Below are positions 11,711 to 23,792 of a stretch of DNA of 64,000 bases, piece by piece. The stretch is from Paramacrobiotus richtersi (Eukaryota; Tardigrada; Eutardigrada; Parachela; Macrobiotidae). Below the pieces are notes generated by a model. That model was not told where the DNA came from. It searched no databases and saw only the letters and a program-made list of their open reading frames with translations. The stretch's first letter is position 1; every line of letters starts with the position of its first letter. A program made the position numbers and the translations under genes. Location of the stretch: assembly GCA_034698045.1 (NCBI GenBank), contig JAQGAU010000005.1:1-64000 (forward strand), written 5' to 3'.

Positions 11711-14700
11711 TTATCCAATTTTAACCACCGACTGGCGGAAGCTGCCTTGTGGAGTCGGCACCGACCCTTTCTTGAGCAGCAACTTGGTCAGCTCTTCCGA
11801 CATTTGCACCGCCATCTGAAAAAAATAACGGAATATACGTTCTTTTAGTAAAGATAGAACAGTGTAACGTTATCTACCTGTTGGAAAAGTGCGGCTACTA
11901 ATTCCATCATATCAGGTCGTCCGTTCAAGAACCTGCTAATTGTTGAGAACAGCAAACGCTCCACATCCGTCCGAACATTGATGTCCATATTAGCCTATTA
12001 GTCGGACGTTTACAAACCGTTTGGTGCCTATACGTGCGTATACGCTTACAAATCAAACGCTTAGCGCGTACCTTAATCTGAGCAACGTTTTCAGGCTGAG
12101 CTTTCTTGATAGTGTTCAGCATGGCATCGTTTTGACTTTCGGTCCGAGCTAGCCGCTTTTTTTGCTCGTTTATCTCGTCTTGGAGCTTCTTCAGCTCCTC
12201 TTGGTCTTGCTTCATGCTCTGCTCAATCTGGTCCGCCAGATGCAACATTTTCTCTTTCGTATTACGGAGGATCTAGAAAGAATCAAAAGAAACTTCGCAC
12301 AAAGTGGGCTATATGAATCTTGCACTGGGCAGTTACGTTTATTTCTTCCTGATATCCATAGGCTTGATTTTCGTGTGACCGTAACTTTCTTTTGAGGAAG
12401 ACGATCTCATTGTTGACTGCGTCATGCTTTTGTTGTATTTCACCTGTCCAGAATTAATCATACGGCGACTGTACGCATAAAAGAAGTTCTGAGTAAATCA
12501 GTTACGTACTCGTTTCCTTAACTTGGGACAGATCATTCTTTAGTTGACCAGTCTGTTTTTCAAACTTTTCGTAAAACTGGCGTAACCGCAAATTGTCCTG
12601 CATCACTTTCTGAATATCCTGTATCAGCTCTGATTTTTTATCGTTGACGGCCTGCCTTTCTCTTGCTGCCTGCAGATACCGTTTTACGGAATCCAGTTGC
12701 ACAACATTAGCAAAGCGACAACAAAGCAATCGTACCTTTACAAACAGTGCCGCCTGTATTTGAACCACATCCCTCGCAGCATCTTTTTCATCTTGGTCCA
12801 GTGCAATGGGCATGGACAAGAGCTCAAAGCGAGTTTTAATTCCACGCTGATGACTTTCCATTTCCCGTAGCATCTTCGTCATCCATGTGCGCTGCTCGTC
12901 GATGCGTCGTGTTTGTGCTTTGTATTGTTCGCGCTCCATTTGGATCATGGTCATGCGTTCTTTAAACAGCTAAACCACACAAAAGCTGCTCATTCTTCTG
13001 CATCCTGTTTATGTCACGGCTAAAAATCCAGAACCTACACCGCCCAGTTCGGCTTGCCGAATGGAAAGAGTCGTCACACTGTCCAGCTTCTCTTCTGCCT
13101 TGTCCGCAATGTATCGTAATTTCAGTCGGGACGAACTCAGTTCAGCGGCTCCTTCCTTTACAGAAACGCAAACATTTGTTGCAACTTTCCCAGTGCAGTT
13201 TTTAGCGTTTAGTAGAAACGTGTGTGCAGGTAATCTCCTCATTTCGGGAATACAACTTACCACTTTTCGACTCTGAGCTATCTCGAGTGTTCGCTGAGTC
13301 GTATGCAAATACAGCATAACCTCGGCCAATGCGGTATCCTTCTTCTTCCTGTCGGTTTCCTCTTGGTCAACAACCCTTTTCAACGACTTGATCATCTCCT
13401 CCTGCTTCATAATCCTGCTCTGCATTAGACCGATTTCCTTTTGGAGGTTATCTTTCTTGGCAGTTAGCTTTTTTATATCCTCCAGCGATTTCTCCGGCAG
13501 CCCGGTATCCGTGCCTTCCATGAACGAAATACGACGGTTCAACTGGGTTATTCTGTATTGTAGCTCGTACATCTGCTGGGCTTGATTACGTGCCAGATTA
13601 TTGTTCTGTTTGAGCTGTCGTTGCAGACTGCCCATATACACCTGGCTGCCTTGGATATTGACCGCAATGGCTTCCAGCTGGGTTTTGGATTCCAAGTTCT
13701 TCTGCGTGTCCTTGAAATTTTGATCTCGCAGTCGGACAATGTTCTGCTCGGCTGCTCGAACCGACAGTTCCCGCTGATCCAGTGCTTTATTCAGTTCCGC
13801 TAAACGCTCCTCGTCCGTGAGATTCTGCTGGGAGAGATTCTTGCGTTTGTCGTCCACACCGGCTGTCAAATCCTGCCACCGTTGTATATCTTCTTTGACA
13901 CTGCGGGTTTGATTACGTAGATGGTTTATGCTGGACTGGATGAGACGGATTTCACGCTGCTTCGCCGACGCAGCGTTATCCATGACGTGAATCTATGTTT
14001 TACGACTCTTAAAATTTATGACCTTTCAAAGTTCTAACAGTATTAGGTTAAAAACAAATTACCTGATCCAAAAATTCTTGCTTTTTCTGCTCCATTTCGA
14101 AGACATATTCTCTTGCTTTCTGCGCGCTGGCTTCGGTAAATTCCATTTTCTTTTGAGTTTCCTGATTATTTCGCAGTTCAGATTCATAGAACTCTTTTTG
14201 CCTCTGAAGTGCCTCCTCCTTTGCAACACGTTTTGCTGCGAGGTTATCCAGTTCCTAATTCAAAAGAATTACCTACCAGAATCTGCCACTTATCTGCACC
14301 AACAACAGATCAAAATAATGTAGGTGGCCATTCAAAACATAAGTTCGAACCAGCATTTAGCGCGTTATATGTGGCTTCTTATTAATCTGCAAAGCATACC
14401 TCTTGCTGTCGTTTCATATCAGCGTCCGCTCCTGCAATTCTGTTCTTGATTTTTGTCCAGTTGTCCGTTTTTTCTGTCCGCTCCTGTATTACGCTCTGGC
14501 AGTTCTCCTGCAGCCTTGAAACTTCCAGCCGCAGACTCTTAACGTCAACTTCAATGCCGGCCAACTCTTTGGCGGTTTCTTCGTCCTCCAAAGCCAACCG
14601 ACCAACTCGGTATCGACACTCTTTGATTTTGCTCTCGTCTTCTTGTGAGTACTGCTTCAGCATGTTAAACTCTATCTGGTGTTTTTCCGCGTAGTTTAGG

Positions 14701-15591
14701 CAGGTACCCATTAGTTCACGATCCAGATCGATCTCGGTCTGCATATCGTCGATCTCTTTTTTCAACCGAGAAATCATTGCCTTAAAACAAAAACCACGGT
14801 GGAAAAATACGGTGACCTTTAGGCTTAGGCACTCAAGCCGGTGCGAGCTCAGTAAGAACCTTTTGGATAGCTCATTCATCTTACACGCTTTATTTTTTCG
14901 GAAGTGGCACATGTTCAAATTTTCGTTGCGCACCTGATCGTTGTCCAGGCGTTGGACCAGTTGCTCGACCTCGTTCTTGGCTCGCATTGTCTCCAACCGC
15001 ACATGCGCTGTCTCTCGACGCTTTAACTCAACTTGCTTTTGTGCAGTGCTGACTTCCTGATCTTTGACAGCTTTTATGCCCTATCAAAAATCTCTCATTA
15101 GAAGTATTTGAGAAAAAGTAAGCCTTGATCTGAATATGCTTCCTTACCTGGAGGGAGCGAAACTGAGTAGACAATGTATCGATATACTGTTTCCGTCGGA
15201 GTTTCTTCGTTTTGAGCAGCTCCAAATTCTCTCGAAATTGTTCGGCTCGTTCTAGTTTTTCCGCGAGCTAAATAAAGTTTGAATGAATTGAGTTTCTTGA
15301 TACACGGGGCACGTCATTTTATACTTGCTTTTCCAAGGCGAGGACTTCTGCATCCCAAAGGCCAATGGAATGCACGTCGACGCCAGCTGTACTGTCCCGC
15401 AGATCGACGCTATGAGGATGGCCCATGAGATATTCTGGATTGTCGGAGTTGCGACCACTTTCGAGAACTCTTTCATTCACCCATGGTGTTGGTTCCTCGG
15501 CACGAGGTGGAGATAATGGTCGATCCAAATCCGTAGCGATTGGCCGTGGGCTTGTTGGCTTATCAAGATCTTCCATACTGTTTTGATCCAT
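11711..15591 (-). CDS. CCDC39: CCDC39 axonemal 96-nm ruler coiled-coil protein
   Basis: Thirteen exons: complement of 11711-11815, 11878-11994, 12072-12272, 12337-12443, 12510-12669, 12736-12969, 13039-13155, 13261-13992, 14063-14254, 14400-14780, 14934-15080, 15148-15267 and 15325-15591. Phases close exactly and give about 959 residues, against about 941 in human CCDC39. Almost entirely coiled coil. Diagnostic similarities recalled from CCDC39 are LKQYSQEDESKI (human QKYAQQDDNKI), ERTEKTDNWTKIKNRI (human ERQELIKQWENTIEQM) and KTRFELLSM...VQIQAALFVK|AARE, which matches the RYEIL...YYVIKAAQE block and confirms the intron at 12670-12735. CCDC39 with CCDC40 forms the ruler that positions inner dynein arms and radial spokes in motile cilia. 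The gene is head to head with the CNGK-type channel. A CCDC40 identity is less likely because these blocks fit CCDC39. Confidence 0.85.
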
Positions 15592-16178
15592 CGTTAGAAT
15601 AATTCAACTAACTAATAACTAAGAATTCAACTGCTAGGGAGCTGCAACGATGCAAACGGAAATGCATATGTCACTATGTGTAATATGCTATTTGCAGCTC
15701 CGTCATCCCAGCATATCCAAGCAACATTCGCAGCTGCGAGCTGATGGGAAAGCTAGTCAGACTCTAACGGTTTGGTCTGCCTGTCGTAATGAAGCGAGAA
15801 CCGATCACGCGAACAACCTGTACGAGTACGTAACCAAATAAACAAGAATCGAACATGTGCTTTGAATCGTTTGGCTAAGGTATTACCTTCATTAATTTTA
15901 CTTAATTTTTGCCAATGTTGAAAAAGCACAATACAGCGTTACATCTTATGTTTTGACAGTTTGCGTTTTTGCTGATAGCTTTAAATGTCAATTCTAATCG
16001 AACTACGGACAGGATGTCTCGTACGCTAAAGGGAATACTCCGCTGGTTATGCGACTGACTTTACTCCTGTTGCAAATGCAGAACTATCATTTCTGGCGTG
16101 TTGTTGAAAACTGTACGTGCTAGCACTATTAAGTGAATCAGTGAGCAGTGAACGCACCTCTACGCTCCGCAAGCGTTC
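15592..16178. promoter_or_regulatory. putative shared promoter region of CCDC39 and CNGK-type channel
   Basis: 587 bp lie between the two divergent start codons. Both products belong to a sperm or ciliary programme, so a bidirectional promoter is plausible. I found no convincing TATA box and no good X-box here. Upstream non-coding exons cannot be excluded. Confidence 0.4.
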
Positions 16179-19100
16179 ATGGCATCAAAAAATAAAGTTG
16201 GCCTCGCATCGAAAAACCATGGGAAGCTTGTCAAGCGAACTCTTATCCCCACCGATGAAGCCGAAGAAGGCAACCACACCAAACTGGGCGCCATGGACGA
16301 GATCGAGTGGGGATGGTTGGCGCATGAGCGTCGGGAGAGGCGCAGTTATTGGTTCAAGCTGTGGGATGGGGTCATGGCCGCCAGCTCCGTACTGCATGTT
16401 ACTGTTATCTCGTTCTGTGCATCCTTCAGTCCCTACGACATTCCACTGCTGATACTGGGCTATATTTTGGATTTGTTTAACTGTGCAGATTTCATTGGGA
16501 AAGTTGCTCGGTATTATGCGCATGACTTGCGCAATCCGGAAATGAGACGAGGCAAGTCGCGACTGGATTGGTACATGCACACGTACATGATTGTGGACTT
16601 GTTGGCCATTATCCCGACGGATGTTGTTTGTTTGGCTATGAGCAATACGAATACCATGCCTGTTTTGGCATTTCTCAGAATGAATCGGCTTTTCTGTGGA
16701 TATCGAGTATTTAGGGTAAGCGGTGATGAAGGCAGGTTCTGGCGGTGATATGTTTCGTAACTCGACAGCCTGCATTTTCAGAGTAACAAAGTTGCTTCTC
16801 GTGCATACATTCTAATTTTAATTGGTCAAAGCAATATCGTAGCTTGTAACCCCTGCATAACTGTTTACATTTTAAATAATTGTGACCTTTGTACGACCGT
16901 GCATGAAACATGTTCTTTCAGCCGTTATTGCTTACATCCGAATCCCCGAAGAATCCCCGAACTTAAGAGTTCGACAAAATTAAACGCTTTATTTGCCAAA
17001 CATACTGCACTAACTTGTTCGCAAAGCTAACTCTTTTAAACATGTTCTGCTTGACACACAGCATCTTGGCTTTTTGGAGTCTCATGTGGGCGCAAATATG
17101 GTTCTGATCCGGAGTATTTACTACACAGTCCTCTCCTGGATGACTCTCCATATGACAGCTTGCATTTGGTATTTAATCCCATGCTCCACATGGAGCAGCA
17201 TTCGCGATGGTATGAACCTGTGCTCGGCGCCGTCCTGGATTTACTCGGGTGGCAACTCAGTTGATGAGTCCATCGCACACCCCGAGTACGGAATCTCCAT
17301 ACCCAATCGCAACATTTATGCTGGTACATTCGACCATGGCTTGGGCACGACTGACTATGTGCACATCAACGCGACCATCTCCGAAATCTACGTGTATTCA
17401 TTATACTGGGCCATTACGACTTCTACTACAACCGGGTAACAGTCGCTTTTCGAAGGATACATCGGCATGTTCATTAATGAATGTGTAGTTTAGGTGAAGT
17501 ACACGGGATCTCGTTGAGTGAGAAATTCTTCGCTCTGTGCACCCAGTTGGTGGGGACACTGGTGTTGTTCGGGATTATTCAAGGCGGTGTGACATCCATG
17601 CTCACCAATTTTGACGTTAATCAGTTCCGGTATAAAATGCGGGTATCGGCTATAATCAACTATCTAAGGGACCAGAATCAGCCCAGCGAATTGGTCCGTG
17701 ATGTGACCAATTTCTATCGATACTTGTGGGAACGGAGTCGTGGAATGTCCAGCTCGGGACTCTTCGATCAACTGCCTTTTGCTCTGCGATCAGAGATTTC
17801 ATTGGAGCTGACCGGAAAGATCTTTGACAAATCACCGCTATTCCAAAATATCAACGCCAGCTTCTTGAGAATGTTGAGTTTGAAGTTTCGACCAATGTTA
17901 GCCCTGCCGGATCAGATTGTTATGAAGAAAGGCGAACTGAGCAATTTAATGGTGTATGTCCAGAAAGGACAGCTGGAAGTGCTGAGTGATGATGAAAACG
18001 AGGTACCGGTGCTTTTGCTGAAGCCCGGAAAGGTTTTTGGGGAGATTAATCTGATTACCCGGATGCCGAGGAAATATTCAGTCCGGGCGATCGCGCATTG
18101 TGATCTGGTTATTCTTCGCACTGAGGATTTGATGGCATGCTTGCAAGCGTATTCCGAAATTGCCGAAGAACTGCGGGTACATAATTTTATACAATGAAAC
18201 TTGCCGATGGGTTGTAATAGGTTACTTTACGGGTTTGCAGCGCCGTGCAGAGGATCGAGCAGGAATGAGCCAGCAGCAGACACAGGAAGGAATTCTGGCT
18301 AGCAGCGACACCAATGAATCGGCCAAGTTAAAAAAGCAAGAGAAAGATTTGGCGGCCAAGCTGGAAGAGTTAACACCAAAGATGGGAACTAACATTCGCT
18401 CCTTGATGTCAGCCATGAAGATTCGCCGACCGCAAGAAAGACTGCGAGTTTCCGAGTCTATGGAACTCTTCAGGATTCGGGACCCCATGGATGAACTGGT
18501 CGACTTCCATACTAGTGCTTTCAAAGGACGAATGATAGCCAGGTAAGGTGAGCTTCACTGACTACGCTCATTATGTGTTACATCGGTGACCTTTCTAGAT
18601 ACCATCACGCAAAGCAGACCTTTTTGGAATTCAGCCTGGACCCCGACGGCGTATTTTTATATTTCTGGGATCGGTTTATTGTTGCAATGATCCTTTGCAC
18701 CTTCTCCATCGGGACCTATACCGCATTTTTCCAGAGTTACAACAACCTACTAGATGATGCAAGCGGAGCAGGAATTGTCACATGGGTTTATATGATCGAT
18801 GTGTTGTTTTACTTGGATTTTGCCGGCGGCTTCTTAACCCAGATAATCACCCCGAACGGCAAAATTGCCAACCACCGTGCCATGGCATTGAACTACCTCA
18901 GATCGAAAGCCTTTTGGGTGGACGTCTTGGCCATCTTTCCACTGGAGATTGTAACATTGATTGTGGAGAAGGATGCTGGAGAAAACGATCTGGACTTTTA
19001 CGAGCGACAAATGCATTACTTTGGCTACCTACGACTGAATCGCTGCATTAAAGTATTCAAGCTTCCGAAATTCTTTGATAGACTAAGCGACGAACTGACC

Positions 19101-22100
19101 ACCTCGATGGCCACCATTCGAACCATTAAATTCTGTATCTACATCCTGATCAGCAGTCAGTTGGGCGCGTCCATTTTAATCGCTGGAACATGTTCACCAG
19201 AGCACTGCCCATTTGAGCCAGGTGAATCGTGGACGGTGGCAAATCCGCCGAACATTACCATCGACTTCACCTTTGGCTACCGTTACTCCGCATCCATATA
19301 CTACGCTATTACACTGCTGACTAGCGCTGGGTATGGCGACATTTTTCCACGAACCCTTTTGGAGCAGTTTCTTGCCAATGTGGTGATGTTGATCGGAATG
19401 CTAATGTATGGGTATTGCTTGGCTGTTTTGACTGCCACGTTGGCCAATCTGGACGGGCCACGGGTGGAGTTTCAGGAGCGGTTATTTGCGTTGAAGGTGT
19501 TTATGGAGTATAACAGAATGGCTGAGACCGTGAAGAGGCGGGCTATTGATTCTGTAGCCTTGTTGTGGACCATCAGTAAAGGTGAGGATATCCCGGGTGT
19601 GAAGAGTATGACTGCGGATCTACCGGAACATCTGACCGAAGAGATTCAAGTGGAGGATCTGATTCACTTGGTGGCTGGGGTACCGATATTTAAAAATATT
19701 GAGGACCATATTCTGAAAAGTTTTGCTCCGGCTGTGCGGCGGTATTTGTTTCCGCCGGGAGAGTACATTATTCAGGTATGGTCAATTATATCAGCATCGA
19801 TGACTGGAAAGCACTAACTCGTTATATTCCGCTTTACAGCATGGTGATTTGATTAACGAATTGTTCGTGATTCGGCGCGGTGTCTGCCAGATATTCCATC
19901 CAGAACAGCCAAGCATGGTTATCGGGGAACTGTATCCCGGGATGTACTTTGGTGAAATTGGATTTCTGTTCAATCATAACGAGATCGTTAGCGTCAAGAC
20001 GGTCACTCACTGTGAAGTGCTGACCATTCCCCGACCAGCTTTCGACAAAGTGGCAGCATCCGTGAAATGGTTTTCCCACCAAATGAAAGTCATTGCGCAG
20101 GATCATAAATATTATCTGGATATGTGTAACGCAGGTACGCGGCTCACCACTAATAAGATATATAATATATTTGATCTATAGCCAAAATTGTTTCCAGCGC
20201 GACTGGCAAAGAGTGTGACCAAGAAACGCAGAGAGGAATCGCCGGTCAAGATGAGCGAAGCGCAGAAACGACGACTCCGCTTCCGCGACGATTTCAACTC
20301 GTTGAGTGTGCATCCAATGACAATGTATCTTTACCGCCTGTTGATGAACCGCACCATCGAGGTGGATGGACGGTTTCTCTACATATGGGAACAGGTGCGC
20401 CTGGTAGAAGCGACCATTATGTTCGTTTTGATCCTGATGCAAGTCACGTACCAGCTCTTTGACCTTTGGCTATTCGTCATCTTGTATCTCTGTGATATTT
20501 ACGCATTTGTGGACATTTACATCAAATTCCACGTCCAGTATTACAACGAAACGAATATTTTGGTTACTCACCCGTTTATGACGGCGAGACGTTATTTACG
20601 CTCAAACTTCTGGATTGATTTGTTGGCTGCTTTCCCCTTTGAGTTATGTCTGTTGATGACTGGAGGAGGAACTGCACTGCGGACGGATTTGCTACATGCG
20701 GCTGTGTATCTTCGACTGAACCGAACGCTCCAAGTGTACAGAGTTCCGCAAGCTTTTGCTTTCTACGTAAGACAATTTAGTTGGTTAACCGTTAATTAGT
20801 CTACCAGGCTTACACTAACTTTGGCTCTCTGCATTAGGAAGCCGATATCAAAAAGGATAAATCAACGACATTTTTGATCAAATTCGTGAACTACTTCGTT
20901 CTCTTCGTTATCTTCGCCACAGCTATGCCATACACGGTCCAATGTACACCGTCGACGTGCGGATTTAATGTTACTTCGTGCAGTGAGTACCATCGGAGTA
21001 TCAATTACCCGCAGGTGGCGGTTACACAGGGTTTGCATTACAGATACTACAACTGATCTGGATGGTCACGTAACATACAACGAAACTTCCAGAGGTTGCA
21101 TGGACACATCCTATCTTTCTCTGGCGGGAATTAACAGCACAACGTCGCCCTGGGACCAGTTTGTCGGTGGTTTCTACTGGGCCGTGACGACTGTCACGGT
21201 AGTCGGGTACGGTGATATTCGCGCCACCAATGAATCGGAGCACTACATCTTCCTGTCGACGATGGTCGCAGGATACATTTTCTTCAACTATATCATCGCT
21301 AGCATTGCGGCTGCACAAGCCAATTCCGATGCACGACGCTCACGATTCTTTGACCGTTTAAAGTGCATTAAGCAATACATGCATCACGAGCATTTGTCCA
21401 AGAAACTAAAGCACAGGATCGTCCGCTACTATGAGTACTTATGGCTTCGCACCCACGGCATTGATCCGCAAACACTGATCGCTGGATTACCTCCATCACT
21501 CACATCAGAACTGGCGCTGCAGTTATACCGTAAGGTCATCGAGCAAGTATCCATTTTCAAAAATACACCAACTGGATTCAAAAAGATGTTGGCGTCCATA
21601 ATGAAACCTTTGTATGTTATGGAGGGGGAATATGTTATTCGTCAGGACGACGTGGGAACGGATTTGTTTTTCATGTATCGAGGAAGCATCGAGGTGCACT
21701 ACAGCAATGGATTTAAAGCTCCACAGCAGATCCGCTCTGGCCGAATGATCGGAGAGGTGGCATTCTTTCGCAATGAGACGTCCAAACTGAGCTTCCGGGC
21801 GGCCGAGAATAGCGATTTGTATTATGTTACCAGAGCGGAGTTTGATGCGATCCTCGAACACTTCCCGGATGTGAAAGCTAAGCTGGTGGAGGATATCCTT
21901 TCTAATCTGACAGTGGAGGATGATCACAAAGCTGCCACGGGCGGAAAGAATGCGGCACAGATGAGGCGTCATCGGTTCCGCGATTCATTAGCGGCCGTTC
22001 GGAAAAAGAAGATACCAACGAGTCAGCGAATCAGATTGATGACTAAACATGTGTTCCGGTCGGACGATAGGTGGATAAAGTATTTTAGCAAGTACTTCGT

Positions 22101-23526
22101 CAACTTTATCCGGATGGTCTTGTCCATGTTGATAATGTATCAAGTTGCATTCACGGACCGGTCTTACGCAGTACACTATGTCTTGGAGTCAGTGTTCCTC
22201 ATCAACATTATCACCCAGTTCAGAACCGGTTTCCTGGACGAATTTGGCAACGAAGTTATCAATCCGAAAAAGATTCGTCAGCGCTATTTGAAGCATGGGC
22301 TCATGATTGATCTGTTGATCTCGTTTCCGTACGAGATCCTCAGTTTGGCAGCGCCAGATGACATAAGACCGAAACTTTGGGCTTACTTGAGGCTGCTAAA
22401 AGTTCCTGCAATGCTATACCGTGCGATCACCTTCTTCCACGGCTGGTTGGCCGAACTGGACATCAGCATCCTCTTTGTGCGTTTAACGTACTCGTTCACA
22501 CAACTGTTGTTTTCGCTGCACTTCTTCTGTTGCGTTGCTTATTACATTGCCTGTCCGGATGGAAACTGTGATTACGAAAACGCCTGGACGAATAAGGTTA
22601 ATCTTACAGACAGTAGCGCAGGTAGTAGATATATTGTTACGCTGTATTGGATCACTACCACAGCGACGACAACCGGGTACGGAGATATAATCCCAACAAC
22701 TAACTTGGAGAGGATCTTCATCTGCGTAGTGCAGGTTGCTGGAAAATTTCTTTTTGGTATTATTGTCGGGGATATCGCGTCCACTTTGGCCAATTTGGAA
22801 ATTAGCCGACAGAATTTTGAAAGCCGCTTCCAGGCCATTAAGACATACCTCCTTGATCAACAAGCCAATAACTCCATCGTTGATCGGGTCCAGAAGTATT
22901 TTGACTATTTATGGAAAACAGATAAAGGTGTGGATGACATAAATAGTGTGTTGAATGATGCACCGTTCTGCCTCCGGGCAGAGATATGTTTTGCTGTGCA
23001 CCAACGTGATTTGCGCGAGGTAAACGTTTTATAGTTTTTTTGGCTTTCATTGCCTCATGATTATATATTCACAGCTGGCACTTTTTCGCGATGCATCCGA
23101 TGCGTTCCTTCGAATGATCAGCACCTGTATGCATCAAGTCCAGTTTGTGCCTGGGGATTATATTATTCAGCAAGGTGATTTGGTGGAAGAAATGTATTTT
23201 CTCCATCGCGGTGAAGTGGTGGAAGTGGAGAGCGGGGTGGAGATTGGGGTGCTACGGAGGGGAAGTAACGTTAACTGGCAAGCGTTGCTGATTGATTGGC
23301 CAGCATCTCGCACTGTCCGTGCAACGGACCACTGCGAGGTATATGTGCTGACCAGGGCGGATCTCGAGCAGGTAGGTGGGGGTGTTTCAGAAGTTCTGTA
23401 CAAGAGTGACTTATCAGGTCGTTCCAGGTGGTTTCGAAGTATTCTGCTCAAATGGGACACATCTGCATGACGAACAGAATTCGCCTAAGGGACCTACTGG
23501 AAGAAGAAAAAGTGGAACTGGATTAG
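16179..23526 (+). CDS. four-repeat cyclic-nucleotide-gated K+ channel, CNGK type
   Basis: Eleven exons: 16179-16715, 17062-17435, 17489-18176, 18241-18542, 18599-19775, 19840-20134, 20198-20766, 20838-20982, 21044-23019, 23075-23371 and 23428-23526. Phases close, about 2,152 residues. The protein holds four complete units, each with six membrane segments, a pore, a C-linker and a cyclic-nucleotide-binding fold (CNBDs near 418-530, 1000-1120, 1528-1640 and 2021-2130). S4-like segments contain LRMNR, LRLNR, LRLNR and LRLLK. Pore filters are TTTGLGE (about 303), TSAGYGD (875), TVVGYGD (1417) and TTTGYGD (1907); GYGD marks K+ selectivity, unlike classical CNG channels. One-chain, four-repeat K+-selective CNG channels (CNGK) are known in sea urchin and fish sperm flagella. 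In three of four CNBDs the arginine that contacts the cyclic-nucleotide phosphate is absent, so gating may not depend on cGMP. Confidence 0.9.
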
Positions 23527-23675
23527 AAGAGATAATCGCTCGCCTTTGGACTATTTGTATGGAGCTTAGCGTCGCCGCTGTCTTGTTAGTGTTTATTTAG
23601 TTGAGTGTATATGATAAACATACCATATGATAAACTGATATTTGTTGAATGTTTTGATAAACTGATGAGGTATTT

Positions 23676-23681
23676 AATAAA
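23676..23681 (+). promoter_or_regulatory. polyadenylation signal AATAAA for the CNGK-type gene
   Basis: AATAAA lies 150 bp after the channel stop codon in the 266-bp gap to the convergent CFAP43 gene. Confidence 0.5.
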
Positions 23682-23792
23682 GCCAATCACGCCTTAGTAA
23701 AGGCCTACGCCATTGCGAATGATTATGATTTACGAATGGACTCGTCCACAAGGATTAAAACATATCGTAAATTACGGAAGTGAAACCCTATT

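Noticed and set aside
11573-11848. 91-codon plus-strand open frame
   Set aside because: It is antisense to the last exon of CCDC39, whose phase and C-terminus fit the family.
14781-14933. Continuous frame across a possible CCDC39 exon
   Set aside because: GTGCGC donor and TTTTAAG acceptor flank it, and removing it restores the coiled-coil register; treated as an intron.
22483-22863. 126-codon minus-strand open frame
   Set aside because: Antisense to the fourth repeat of the CNGK-type channel.
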